Source: JBECKR01 sp040235415 (GTDB lineage: Bacteria; Acidobacteriota; Polarisedimenticolia; Polarisedimenticolales; Polarisedimenticolaceae). From it: a stretch of 28,557 nt of DNA. Made by a program: the position numbers and the translations under genes. The stretch's first letter is position 1; every line of letters begins with the position of its first letter. This document shows positions 1 to 7,485 of this stretch, piece after piece. The notes under the pieces were generated by a model that did no database searches, was not told the origin of the DNA, and saw only the letters and a list, made by a program, of their open reading frames with translations. The stretch is taken from the NCBI GenBank assembly GCA_040235415.1, contig JBECKR010000033.1, positions 1-28,557 on the forward strand. The letters run 5' to 3'.

Positions 1-11
1 CTGGGCTATCG

Positions 12-1082
12 ATGAGCGGCGTGCGCGAGTCGCGCCTGCTGCTCGCGATGCTCCGCGGAGCGTGGCGCGAGGCCGACCGGCTGGCGGCGGCGGAACCCGT
101 CGACACGGACGCGTTCGTCGCGCTCGCGCGCGCCTGCGACGTCCATCCGACGGTGCACGCCGCGCTCGAGGGCTCCGGCCGCCTCGAGCTCGTCGGCCCC
201 GATGCGGCGCGGGCGCTCGGCGAGCTCCGGCGCAAGGTCCGCGCGGACAACCTCCTGCTGCTCGCCCGAGCCGAGCGGGCCCTGGACCTCCTGCTCGGCG
301 CCGGGATCGTGCCGGTCGCGCTCAAGGGGCTCGACGTCCTGCACCGGCTGTACGGGCGCTTCGACGAGCGCACGCTCGACGACGTCGACCTCCTCGTACG
401 CCCCCGGGAGTTCGGGCGCGCGCTCGCGGTGCTCGAGCGCGCCGGGTATCGCGCGCCGGCGGGCGAGAGGCGTGAGCACTGGCTGCGGAGCGGGTTCGAG
501 ATCCCGTTGTACGCGCCCGGCCCGGTCGAGGTGCTCGTCGAGCTGCACTGGGGGCTCGGACAGGAGGAGCGCTACCGCGTGCCGGCGGACGAGGTCGTCG
601 ACCGCGCGATCCCCTTCGACGTCGCCGGACGATCCGTGAAGCGGCTCGAGCCGCACGACGCCGCGGCGCATCTCCTCCTGCACCACGTGCAGCACTACTT
701 CGACCGCCGCCTCAAGTGGATGTTGGAGCTCGAGCGGATCGCCGCCTCCCCCGGGTTCTCCTGGAGCACGGTCGCGACCCGCCTCGACGCCTGGGGCGGC
801 CGTGCCGCGGCGGGCATGGCGCTGCTGCACGTGGCGCGCGTGCTGCCCGGCGCGGTCCCCGTCGAGGCCCGCCGCGCGCTTCCCGTGTCGCTGTGGCGGC
901 GCATCGCGACGCTGCCGCTCAGGAGCCGTCACCCGCTCGATCTGTTCCGCGGTACGCGCGACCGTCGTATCCAACTGTGGCTCGCGGCGGCGCTGTACGA
1001 GCGCCCCTCCGGGCTCCCCCGCTACCTGCTGCACCGCGCCCGGCGCGACCGCGCCGCGGGAGCGATCGAGCGCCTGCGGTGA
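12..1082 (+). CDS. NTP_transf_5-type putative nucleotidyltransferase
   Basis: This 356-residue protein resembles the uncharacterised nucleotidyltransferase family PF14907 (NTP_transf_5), which is often found near polysaccharide or PqqD/HPr-kinase-like genes. A Lys-Gly pair (K105-G106, in VALKGLDVL) precedes an acidic metal-binding-like motif (D123-D124-V125-D126, in LDDVDLLVRP). This is the usual KG...DxDLLV layout of the family. The C-terminal half is helix-rich with a His-rich stretch around residues 223-228 (HLLLHHVQHYF). Its substrate is unknown. The ATG at 12 is the first visible start, but the frame stays open to the window edge, so a start further upstream cannot be excluded. The gene converges on the lipoprotein gene with 19 bases between the stops. 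The family call is from motif recognition; any link to the polysaccharide is inference. Confidence 0.75.
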   Translation: MSGVRESRLLLAMLRGAWREADRLAAAEPVDTDAFVALARACDVHPTVHAALEGSGRLELVGPDAARALGELRRKVRADNLLLLARAERALDLLLGAGIVPVALKGLDVLHRLYGRFDERTLDDVDLLVRPREFGRALAVLERAGYRAPAGERREHWLRSGFEIPLYAPGPVEVLVELHWGLGQEERYRVPADEVVDRAIPFDVAGRSVKRLEPHDAAAHLLLHHVQHYFDRRLKWMLELERIAASPGFSWSTVATRLDAWGGRAAAGMALLHVARVLPGAVPVEARRALPVSLWRRIATLPLRSRHPLDLFRGTRDRRIQLWLAAALYERPSGLPRYLLHRARRDRAAGAIERLR

Positions 1083-1101
1083 AGGGGCGGGAGGTCCGCG
1101 C

Positions 1102-1536
1102 CTACTTCAGCCCTTGGAGCTCCGGGATGTGCGCGATGTCGGCCTTCGTCGGCTGGCGGTGGAGGTCGACGCCGAGACCGGCGGCGCTCTCCGCGCCCGG
1201 GGGCAGCACGACCGTGGTGTCGATCGGGGCGCCGCGCTCCATCCGCGACAGGTCGAGAGTCACCCAGTCGCTGCCGATCTTGGACCCGTCGTCGCGAGAG
1301 CGCACGAACTCTACGGTCAGACGGTCGAGCTCGCGGTTCACCGGCCCGCTCACCCGCACGCTCGCGACGATCGTCCCGTCCGGCTTCTCCGCCCAGCTCT
1401 GAAGCGTGACGCCGTAGAGCGCGCGATGCTCGATCCGGTCGCCGAGCGGGTCGGAAGAAGCACAGCCGGCGAGAGCCGCGATCGCGGCGAGCGCGACGAC
1501 GAGCACGGCGGCGGGGGTCAGTCGCCGATCGGCCAC
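1102..1536 (-). CDS. small predicted lipoprotein of unknown function
   Basis: This 144-residue protein has a textbook lipoprotein signal: a basic start (MADRRL), a hydrophobic run at residues 9-21, and the lipobox L22-A23-G24-C25, giving lipidated Cys25. The residue after Cys is Ala, so by the E. coli +2 rule it would go to the outer membrane. The mature ~120 residues look like a single beta-rich domain (alternating hydrophobic stretches such as TIVASVRVSGPV and LTVEFVRS). I recognise no family. It is the last gene of the wecA-like/barrel/export/kinase group, 19 bases after the kinase stop, so it is probably co-transcribed. It may be an accessory outer-membrane factor for export, but that rests on position only. 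Confidence 0.8.
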   Translation of the reverse strand: MADRRLTPAAVLVVALAAIAALAGCASSDPLGDRIEHRALYGVTLQSWAEKPDGTIVASVRVSGPVNRELDRLTVEFVRSRDDGSKIGSDWVTLDLSRMERGAPIDTTVVLPPGAESAAGLGVDLHRQPTKADIAHIPELQGLK

Positions 1537-1555
1537 GAGTCCCTCCCCGAGGCGA

Positions 1556-3694
1556 TCAAGGGCCGACTCCGCGCACGCGCCTCGGCCCTCGGCCCGACTC
1601 GGGCGGCGACGACGCGGGGATCGACTCGCTCGGCTCGCCCCCGTAGTAGTAGCCCGCGTGATAGTAGTCCTTGTCCTGCCCCTTGAGATCGACGTTGTTG
1701 AGCACGACGCCGACGACCGCCGGGTTGACCGCGCCGAGGCCTTGGATGGTCCGCCGGACGAGATCGCGGTCGGTGGTGTTGTGCCGCACGACGATCACGA
1801 CCATGTCCGCGAGCGCGGCCAAGAGGCTCGCGTCCGCCAGGGAGCCGGCCGGGGGCGAGTCCAGCACGACCCAGTCGTAGCCCGCGCGCAGCTCGGACAG
1901 CAGCCGCGAGAAGCGCTCCCCTCCGAGGAGGTCGGGAGGACTCGGCGGGATCGGTCCGCACGTGATGACGTCGAGATCGGGCTGCAACGGCTTCAGGAAG
2001 TCGCGCCAGGCGGCCTGGCCCTCCCGGGCCGCGAGGTAGTTCGTGAGACCGTGATCTCGACCGACGCCGGTGTGCTCGTGGATCGTCGGCCGGCGGAGGT
2101 CGCAGTCGACGAGGACGACGCGGTCCCCTGCCGCCGCGAACGCCTTCGCGAGGCTCGCGACGGTCGACGACTTTCCCTCTCGCGGCTGCGTGCTCGTCAC
2201 GAGCAGGACCTTGCGTTCGCGGTTGCGGCTCGAGAACGTCACGCTCGTTCGCAGGGTCTGGTAGGCCTCCCGGACGGCGCGCTGGTCCGCGACGTTCTCG
2301 CGGATCCGCGGGACGACGGCGAGGACGCTGAGACCGAGGTAGCGCTCGATGTCCTCCGGCGTTCGGAGGGTGTTGTCGAGGTAGTCCAGGAAGAACACCA
2401 GACCGATGCCGAGCATCAGGCCGACGATCCCCCCGACGGCGAGGTCGACGCGCTTTCGCGGCCGGATCGGATACAGAGGAGGCGTGGCGTAGTCGAGCAC
2501 GGCGACGTTGTTCGACAGCAGCTGCGCGCCCAGGGCGACCTCGTTCATCGTCTTGGTCACCAGATCGTAGATGCGCTTCTTCGTCTCGGAGTCCGTCTTC
2601 ACGATGTCGTAGCGCGAGGTCGCCTGGCCGATGGCGAACGACTCCTCCTCGGCCCGCTTGATCTCGCCCTTGAGGTACGTTTCCTGCCGCGTCGCGAGGG
2701 CGTACTGGTTCCGGAGACTGTCGGTCGTCAGGCCGACCTGCTCGCGGATGCGCTGGCGCACGGTGTCGAGCTGCGAGACCTTCTCCTGATAGGCCGGGTT
2801 CCCCGGCTTGAGCGTGACCTTGGCCGTCTCGAGCTGCCTTTCGAGCTCGACCTTCTGGCGGTTGAGGTCCTGCAGGACGGGGTCCTGCGAGAGCTCGGGA
2901 AGGCTCATGGGATCGGTGCCACTGCTCTGCAGGTCCTGCAGCCGGGTCAGCAGCGAGTGCAGCCGGTTGACCTCGATCTGGTTGGACGCGAGCTCCGCGT
3001 TGTACTTCGTGAGCTTCTGGCGGACGACCTCCGCCTGGTTCTCGGGGTTGTAGATTTCGGTCTGGTTCAGGACCTCGAAACGGCGCTCCTCGGCCTCGGA
3101 GAGACCCGCCTGGAGCGGCGACAGCTGCTCCCGGATCGCGTCGACCGCCTGCCGCACGTTCTCCTTGGCCTTCTCGAGGTTGCGCTGGACGTAAGCGTCG
3201 GCGACGGCGTTGACGAGACGGGTGATGCGATTGCGGTCCGCGCCCGCCATGCTGATCTCGATCAGTCCGGTCTCCCGGCGGGGCTCGACCTGGATCATCC
3301 TCCGGAGAGCGTCGATCGGGTCCTTCAGGTCCTTGAAGTCGGGGTCGCTCGCGAGATCGAGCGCGTGGAATACCCGCGTCGCCACGTCCCGGCTCCGGAT
3401 GATCTCGACCTGCGTGTTGTGGTACTTCTCCTCCGCGAACCAGCCGTAGCCCGCCGCGCCGATTCCGGAGACGTCCTGCCCCGGCGTGATGCGCTTGGCC
3501 TGGGGCTGGACCTCGATCACCGCCGTCGAGCGGTACACCGGCGTCCGCAGCACGCTGAAGGTGCCGACCGCGGCGACGACGACCAGGAAGACCGCGAGGA
3601 CGGTCCAGCGCCCCTGCCACGCCACCTTCCAGTAGTCCCGGAGGTGCGCCTCGCGGAGGGCCGAGAGCGGCGTCGGTTCGGTCCGGTTCAGCAT
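1556..3694 (-). CDS. Wzc-like chain-length regulator and bacterial tyrosine autokinase
   Basis: This 712-residue inner-membrane protein combines a polysaccharide co-polymerase (Wzz/GNVR type) with a BY-kinase. TM1 is at about 31-49. A long periplasmic coiled-coil region follows (about 110-400), and TM2 is near 413-435. The cytoplasmic kinase has Walker A (TQPREGKSS, K508), Walker A' (VVLVDCDLRRP, D530 and D532) and Walker B (WVVLDSPP, D612). A C-terminal tyrosine cluster (Y677, Y678, Y682, Y683, Y684) is the expected autophosphorylation tail. Families of this kind set polymer length and gate export by cycles of phosphorylation. The kinase is fused to the membrane part, as in proteobacterial Wzc and unlike Firmicutes CapA/CapB pairs. 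The gene lies 34 bases after the Wza-like gene, its expected partner. No tyrosine phosphatase is in the window. Confidence 0.95.
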   Translation of the reverse strand: MLNRTEPTPLSALREAHLRDYWKVAWQGRWTVLAVFLVVVAAVGTFSVLRTPVYRSTAVIEVQPQAKRITPGQDVSGIGAAGYGWFAEEKYHNTQVEIIRSRDVATRVFHALDLASDPDFKDLKDPIDALRRMIQVEPRRETGLIEISMAGADRNRITRLVNAVADAYVQRNLEKAKENVRQAVDAIREQLSPLQAGLSEAEERRFEVLNQTEIYNPENQAEVVRQKLTKYNAELASNQIEVNRLHSLLTRLQDLQSSGTDPMSLPELSQDPVLQDLNRQKVELERQLETAKVTLKPGNPAYQEKVSQLDTVRQRIREQVGLTTDSLRNQYALATRQETYLKGEIKRAEEESFAIGQATSRYDIVKTDSETKKRIYDLVTKTMNEVALGAQLLSNNVAVLDYATPPLYPIRPRKRVDLAVGGIVGLMLGIGLVFFLDYLDNTLRTPEDIERYLGLSVLAVVPRIRENVADQRAVREAYQTLRTSVTFSSRNRERKVLLVTSTQPREGKSSTVASLAKAFAAAGDRVVLVDCDLRRPTIHEHTGVGRDHGLTNYLAAREGQAAWRDFLKPLQPDLDVITCGPIPPSPPDLLGGERFSRLLSELRAGYDWVVLDSPPAGSLADASLLAALADMVVIVVRHNTTDRDLVRRTIQGLGAVNPAVVGVVLNNVDLKGQDKDYYHAGYYYGGEPSESIPASSPPESGRGPRRVRGVGP

Positions 3695-3728
3695 GATCCG
3701 TCCTCGGGTCTTGAGGTCGAGCCGCGGT

Positions 3729-4847
3729 TCACAGGAAGCGCCGCTTGACGACGACCACGTCCCCGCCGCGCAACGGCGGATCCTCGGCCTTGCCTTCCAT
3801 GATCTTGTTCAGGTTGAACACCGTGACGGGGCTGTCCGCGACGCCCTCGCGGATGACGCGGACCTCCTTGCGGTTGGCCCATTCGGTCAGCCCTCCCGCC
3901 TGGGTCAGGGCCCGCAGCAGGGTCAGGCCGCGCTCGAGGCGGATCTTGCCCGGCGATCGCACCTCGCCGTTGACGTAGCAGTACGAGGCACGCTCGATCG
4001 AGACGACGTCGCCGTGGACGAGCACCGGATTGGCCTCGCCACGCTCGAACGCCGGTCGCTCGACGGAGATCGACGACGGCACGCCGTCTCCCGCGGTGCG
4101 AGAGATCAGGATCGTCTCCCCCGCGTCGTCCGTGAGACCGCCCGCCTCCGCGATCGCCTCCTTGAGCTTCGTTCCGCCCTTGAGGGCGACCTTTTGCGGG
4201 GTCCGGACCTCGCCGGTCACCGTCACCCACTGGCTGTTGTACTCGCTCACCTGGGCGTCGACCTGCGGATCCACGAAGTAGTCGCGGCCGAGGAGCTCCG
4301 CGATGCGGTCGCCGAGCTCGCGGACGGTCGTCCCCACGGCGCGGATCTCGCCCACCAGCGGCGCCATGACGGTCCCCGACGGATCCACGACCATGTCGGT
4401 CGTGAGGTCGGGGTGGCCGTGCACCGCCAGCTTGACGCGGTCGCCGACGCCGAGCGTGTAGCGTTCGGCCGGGTCGTCCGTCCCGGCCGTCGAGCGGAAC
4501 CGGCTCTCGAAGCGGACGACGACGGCGTCGCCTTCGAACGACACGCGGTCGAGGAGACCGGTGGCGAGCTGGAGCTCGACCCGGAGACGGTCCCCCGGGA
4601 GCGCGGTGACGACCCCCTCGCGGAGCAGGCCTCCGCTCGCGGCGACGAAGTCGACGGGAAGCGTCGCGCCCTTCGGGAGGTCGAGCACCACCCGTGCGGG
4701 GCCCGGCTCCACCGAGACCGGTCCGGCGAACCCCTCGGGAAGGCCGATCCGGATCTCGGACGTCGTGACGTCCGCCGCGCCGACCGCGAGCCCGGTCGCC
4801 AGCGCTCCGACCGCGAGCACCGTCGCGATCCCCCGCAGTCGTCTCAT
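3729..4847 (-). CDS. Wza-like outer-membrane polysaccharide export (OPX) protein
   Basis: I chose the ATG at 4847 (372 residues) because a signal peptide starts there (MRRLRG, then a hydrophobic run to about 24, AVGA/A). The in-frame ATG at 5003 would add 52 residues of barrel-gene antiphase sequence. Residues about 28-117 look like an AMIN-type beta domain (ARVVLDLPKG, DRLRVELQLATG). A Poly_export domain lies at about 130-203 (YTLGVGDRVKLAVHGHPDL), followed by two SLBB domains starting near 207 (VTVTGEVRTPQKV) and 290 (CYVNGEVRSPGKI). There is no lipobox, and the protein ends in VVVVKRRFL with no evident amphipathic membrane helix of the E. coli Wza kind. It would form a periplasmic ring carrying polymer to the outer membrane. 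The barrel gene immediately before it (10 bases away) may provide the outer-membrane pore. Confidence 0.92.
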   Translation of the reverse strand: MRRLRGIATVLAVGALATGLAVGAADVTTSEIRIGLPEGFAGPVSVEPGPARVVLDLPKGATLPVDFVAASGGLLREGVVTALPGDRLRVELQLATGLLDRVSFEGDAVVVRFESRFRSTAGTDDPAERYTLGVGDRVKLAVHGHPDLTTDMVVDPSGTVMAPLVGEIRAVGTTVRELGDRIAELLGRDYFVDPQVDAQVSEYNSQWVTVTGEVRTPQKVALKGGTKLKEAIAEAGGLTDDAGETILISRTAGDGVPSSISVERPAFERGEANPVLVHGDVVSIERASYCYVNGEVRSPGKIRLERGLTLLRALTQAGGLTEWANRKEVRVIREGVADSPVTVFNLNKIMEGKAEDPPLRGGDVVVVKRRFL

Positions 4848-4857
4848 CGTCTCGCTC

Positions 4858-6138
4858 TCACAGCCACCCGAACACCATCCCCAGGAACAGCGTCGTCGCC
4901 CCGTGCCTCGCGGGCGCGAAGTTCGAAGTCCGGCGCTGGTGCGTAGCGGATACGCGGAACCCGAACCGACTCTGAAGCAGCAAGTTAGCATAGGCCTCGA
5001 CAAAGGTCCGATCGTCGCTCCGGACCTGGTTCCCGACCAGAGGATCGGGTTCGCCGTAGCGAACGCCGGAGAACAGCAGCGTCACTCCGACGTCCGACCC
5101 GCGAATCCAGCTCCGCCGGACCTGCGCGGCCACCCGAGTCTCGACGTAGTAGGCGTTCGACCCGAAGAACGACGGCCATGGGCGCCTCCAGGCCGACAGC
5201 ACGAGAAAGGTACGCGGGCCGAACGCGAACTGCCACCGAGTCGAGGCCACCCATCCACGGAACTCCCGCGTCCCGGACAGCGGGAACGACGACACTCCGT
5301 AGCCGGCGCGAACGAAGAACGGCTCGCGAGGGCCCAGGACCCCGGAGACGCCGACCTCGCCGAAATCGCTGTGCTCCTTGCGGAACGGGACCCCGACGCC
5401 GAACTCCTCTCCGCCGAAGCCGGCCGGAATGAACTGCCGGAATCGCCGTCCGCCGTAGTCCGTCGTGATCCACAGCCGCGGAGACAGCGGCTCGCGGTAT
5501 TCCGCGCCGTACTCGAACCCGCGATAGTCGAAGAAGCTCGGCGAGGCCGCCTCGACGTAGTTGAAGTCGCTTCGCGCCACGCTCACGCGGTAGCCTCGGC
5601 GTCCGGGCACGCTGCGATCCAACACCACCGACCAGCGGTTGAGGTTGAACGGCTGCCCGTCGTACACCAGCTCGCCGCCCTCGTCGATCTTGCCGACCTC
5701 CGACACTCCTCGCGTGTACGTGTCGACGACGGTGAGACGGTCTCCCGTGCCGAACACGAGCTCCGTCCCGACCTCCCCTTCGGTCGCGAGCCGACGGGTC
5801 AGCTTGGTCTTCTGGTAATCCCGGTAGGTCGCGCCCAGATCGACCCAGAACCGGCTGTTCCGGAACGGCAGCACCGCCGTGAGCGTGCCGTCGGACTCGA
5901 ACGCCCGGTCCGAGACCCTGGGGGAGGCCGAATCCGGGGACGTGCGGAACAGGTTGTCGTCGCTCGTGAATCCGACGACGAACAGCGGCTGGAGGACCCA
6001 GCGGCCGGCGGACAGTCCGTCGGGAGGCGGCTCCTGCCCCGCGGCGGGAGCGGAGGCGGCCAGACCCAGCGCCGCCGCCGTAAACAGCGCCACCGGACGG
6101 GTGATCCGAGACCTGAGGAGGGGGGGGAATCGTCTCAA
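4858..6138 (-). CDS. outer-membrane beta-barrel protein of the export locus
   Basis: The protein has about 426 residues if started at TTG 6138. It begins with a signal peptide (hydrophobic VALFTAAALGLAASAPAAG, cleavage near AAG/Q). The remainder is alternating amphipathic beta-strands with many aromatic girdle residues, for example FWVDLGATYRDY, FFVRAGYGVSSF and GFRVSATHQ. It ends in FGWL, in keeping with a barrel terminal strand. The opening WVLQPLFVVGFTSDDNLFRTS is typical of BBP2-type barrels in polysaccharide loci. The start is uncertain: there is no ATG or GTG with a good ribosome site in this frame upstream of the signal sequence. A C8 run covers codons 4-7. A GTG at 6196, preceded by GGAAGGG, lies in the other frame and would join this frame if the run lost one base. 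The stop is 10 bases from the export gene. Likely role: porin for the polymer. Confidence 0.82.
   Translation of the reverse strand: MRRFPPLLRSRITRPVALFTAAALGLAASAPAAGQEPPPDGLSAGRWVLQPLFVVGFTSDDNLFRTSPDSASPRVSDRAFESDGTLTAVLPFRNSRFWVDLGATYRDYQKTKLTRRLATEGEVGTELVFGTGDRLTVVDTYTRGVSEVGKIDEGGELVYDGQPFNLNRWSVVLDRSVPGRRGYRVSVARSDFNYVEAASPSFFDYRGFEYGAEYREPLSPRLWITTDYGGRRFRQFIPAGFGGEEFGVGVPFRKEHSDFGEVGVSGVLGPREPFFVRAGYGVSSFPLSGTREFRGWVASTRWQFAFGPRTFLVLSAWRRPWPSFFGSNAYYVETRVAAQVRRSWIRGSDVGVTLLFSGVRYGEPDPLVGNQVRSDDRTFVEAYANLLLQSRFGFRVSATHQRRTSNFAPARHGATTLFLGMVFGWL
6120..6127. repeat. homopolymer tract, G8 on plus / C8 on the coding strand
   Basis: Eight consecutive G on the plus strand (C8 on the coding strand) fall in codons 4-7 of the barrel gene, just before the hydrophobic core of its signal peptide. 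A loss of one base would fuse the frame opened by GTG 6196 to the barrel frame. Tracts like this are known slippage hot spots and are also prone to sequencing error. Confidence 0.9.
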
Positions 6139-6179
6139 CTTGCTCGAACCGCCGCGACCGCCGCTCGCTCGACGCGACC

Positions 6180-7376
6180 TCAGGGACGATCGGCACGCCC
6201 TTCCGCGGGGGCGAGTCGTTCGTGGGGGACGAAATCGCGCCGTGCGGGGGCGGCCGGATCGACCGTCTTCCCGCGCTCGATCCTCGCCTCGAGGTAGAGA
6301 AGACCCGCGAACAGCGGAACCAGCAGGAGCGCCATGAGCATCCCGATCTGCACGCTGTTCAGGATCACGACCGCGAACCCGGCCGTCGCGAGCACGACGC
6401 CGACGCCGTACAGCACGACGACCGCGGCGCGATGGCTCAGCCCGACGCCGATCAGGCGGTGATGGATGTGACCGCGGTCCGGAAGGAACACGCGCTGGAT
6501 GTTCCTGGCGACGTACACGAGCGGCCGCCCCGACCGTACGCCGATTCGCGCCACCCAGTACAGTCGCCGCAGGAACGCGAACCCGGTATCGAGGATCGGG
6601 AGGCCGAGGACGAGGAACGGGAACACGATGGCGACGACCACCGGGCCCTTCTGCGAGCCGCGCACCGCGGAGACCGCCAGCACGAACCCCAGGAACATGC
6701 TGCCGCAGTCGCCCAGGAAGATGCGCGCGGGGTTGAAATTGAACCTCAGGAAACCGACCAGGCTGCCCGCCAGGGCGACGCCCACGACGGTCACGCCGAG
6801 GGCTCCGCGGTACGCGCCCACGACCGCCACCGAGACCGTCGTGATCAGCGCCACGCCCGACGCCAACCCGTCGAGGCCGTCGATGAGGTTGACGGCGTTC
6901 GTCACCCCCACGACCCAAAGGACCGTCACCGGCAGCGACATCCAGCCGAGGTGGAGCGGTCCGCTCCCGACCGGATTCAGGATGCTCTCGATCCGGAAGC
7001 CGCACAGCCAGATGAACCCTGCGGCCGCGATCTGACCCGCGAACTTCCAACCGAAGGAGATGCCCCGGACGTCGTCGACGAGACCGAGCAACAGGATTCC
7101 CACCGCGGCGGCGCCGAACCCGCTCCAGTACACGTCGAACTTCGGCAGGGGGTACAGCCGGCCCGCGACCGCGGCCCCGAACGCGAGGGCGACCGCGAAT
7201 CCTACGAAGACCGCGACGCCTCCGATCCGGGGAACCGGCGCGCGATGCTGCTTGCGCCCGCCCGGGAGGTCGAGCGCGCCGAGCCGGTGTGCGCCGGCGA
7301 TCACCCAAGGCGTGACCCCCCACGTGACGGCGGCCGCCAGCAGGAACGTCAGCGCGCCTTCGCCGAACCTCTGCAT
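6180..7376 (-). CDS. WecA/MraY-family undecaprenyl-phosphate phosphoglycosyltransferase
   Basis: This 398-residue polytopic protein belongs to glycosyltransferase family 4 of the PNPT superfamily (WecA, TagO, MraY). It transfers a sugar-1-phosphate from a UDP-sugar to undecaprenyl phosphate on the cytoplasmic face, starting the repeat unit. Motifs visible in order are: GLVDDVRG (D101-D102); NAVNLIDGLDGLA (N160, N163, D166, D169); FLGDCGSMFLG (around 220-230); and RGHIHHRLIG (H303, H305, H306), which is characteristic of WecA/TagO rather than MraY. About ten hydrophobic segments are spread through the protein. The hydrophilic tail from about 370 is short and variable. WecA-type enzymes normally use UDP-GlcNAc or UDP-GalNAc; the exact substrate cannot be read here. 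It is the first gene of the group running down to 1102. Confidence 0.93.
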   Translation of the reverse strand: MQRFGEGALTFLLAAAVTWGVTPWVIAGAHRLGALDLPGGRKQHRAPVPRIGGVAVFVGFAVALAFGAAVAGRLYPLPKFDVYWSGFGAAAVGILLLGLVDDVRGISFGWKFAGQIAAAGFIWLCGFRIESILNPVGSGPLHLGWMSLPVTVLWVVGVTNAVNLIDGLDGLASGVALITTVSVAVVGAYRGALGVTVVGVALAGSLVGFLRFNFNPARIFLGDCGSMFLGFVLAVSAVRGSQKGPVVVAIVFPFLVLGLPILDTGFAFLRRLYWVARIGVRSGRPLVYVARNIQRVFLPDRGHIHHRLIGVGLSHRAAVVVLYGVGVVLATAGFAVVILNSVQIGMLMALLLVPLFAGLLYLEARIERGKTVDPAAPARRDFVPHERLAPAEGRADRP

Positions 7377-7485
7377 CTCGGTCCCGGTCCTCCGGTCTGC
7401 ATCGAACCCGCTGCAATGTACGACGATCCCCCGGATTCGACAGCCGATAGTTGCTCCGAGGGAGCCGAGGGAACTTTCGTCGCGC

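Noticed and set aside
1083..1101. Terminator between the two convergent genes
   Set aside because: Only 19 bases are available, with no convincing stem and no T-run.
1658..3748. 696-codon plus-strand open frame opposite the tyrosine kinase
   Set aside because: It has low-complexity Arg/Asp/Leu-rich composition typical of antisense frames in G+C-rich DNA. The opposite strand encodes a complete, motif-bearing kinase.
4985..6196. 403-codon frame starting at GTG 6196
   Set aside because: Beyond the C8 tract it is Arg-rich shadow sequence of the barrel gene. Only its first ~20 codons may matter, as an alternative start.
4858..7416. 852-codon frame that could be read as a fusion to the barrel protein
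   Set aside because: Its N-terminal half is out-of-frame sequence of the WecA-like gene. Only the part after about 6138 has signal-peptide and barrel character.
7456..7472. Two copies of ccgaggga nine bases apart upstream of the WecA-like gene
   Set aside because: Short G+C-rich direct repeats are expected by chance here, and no promoter of clear quality is near them.
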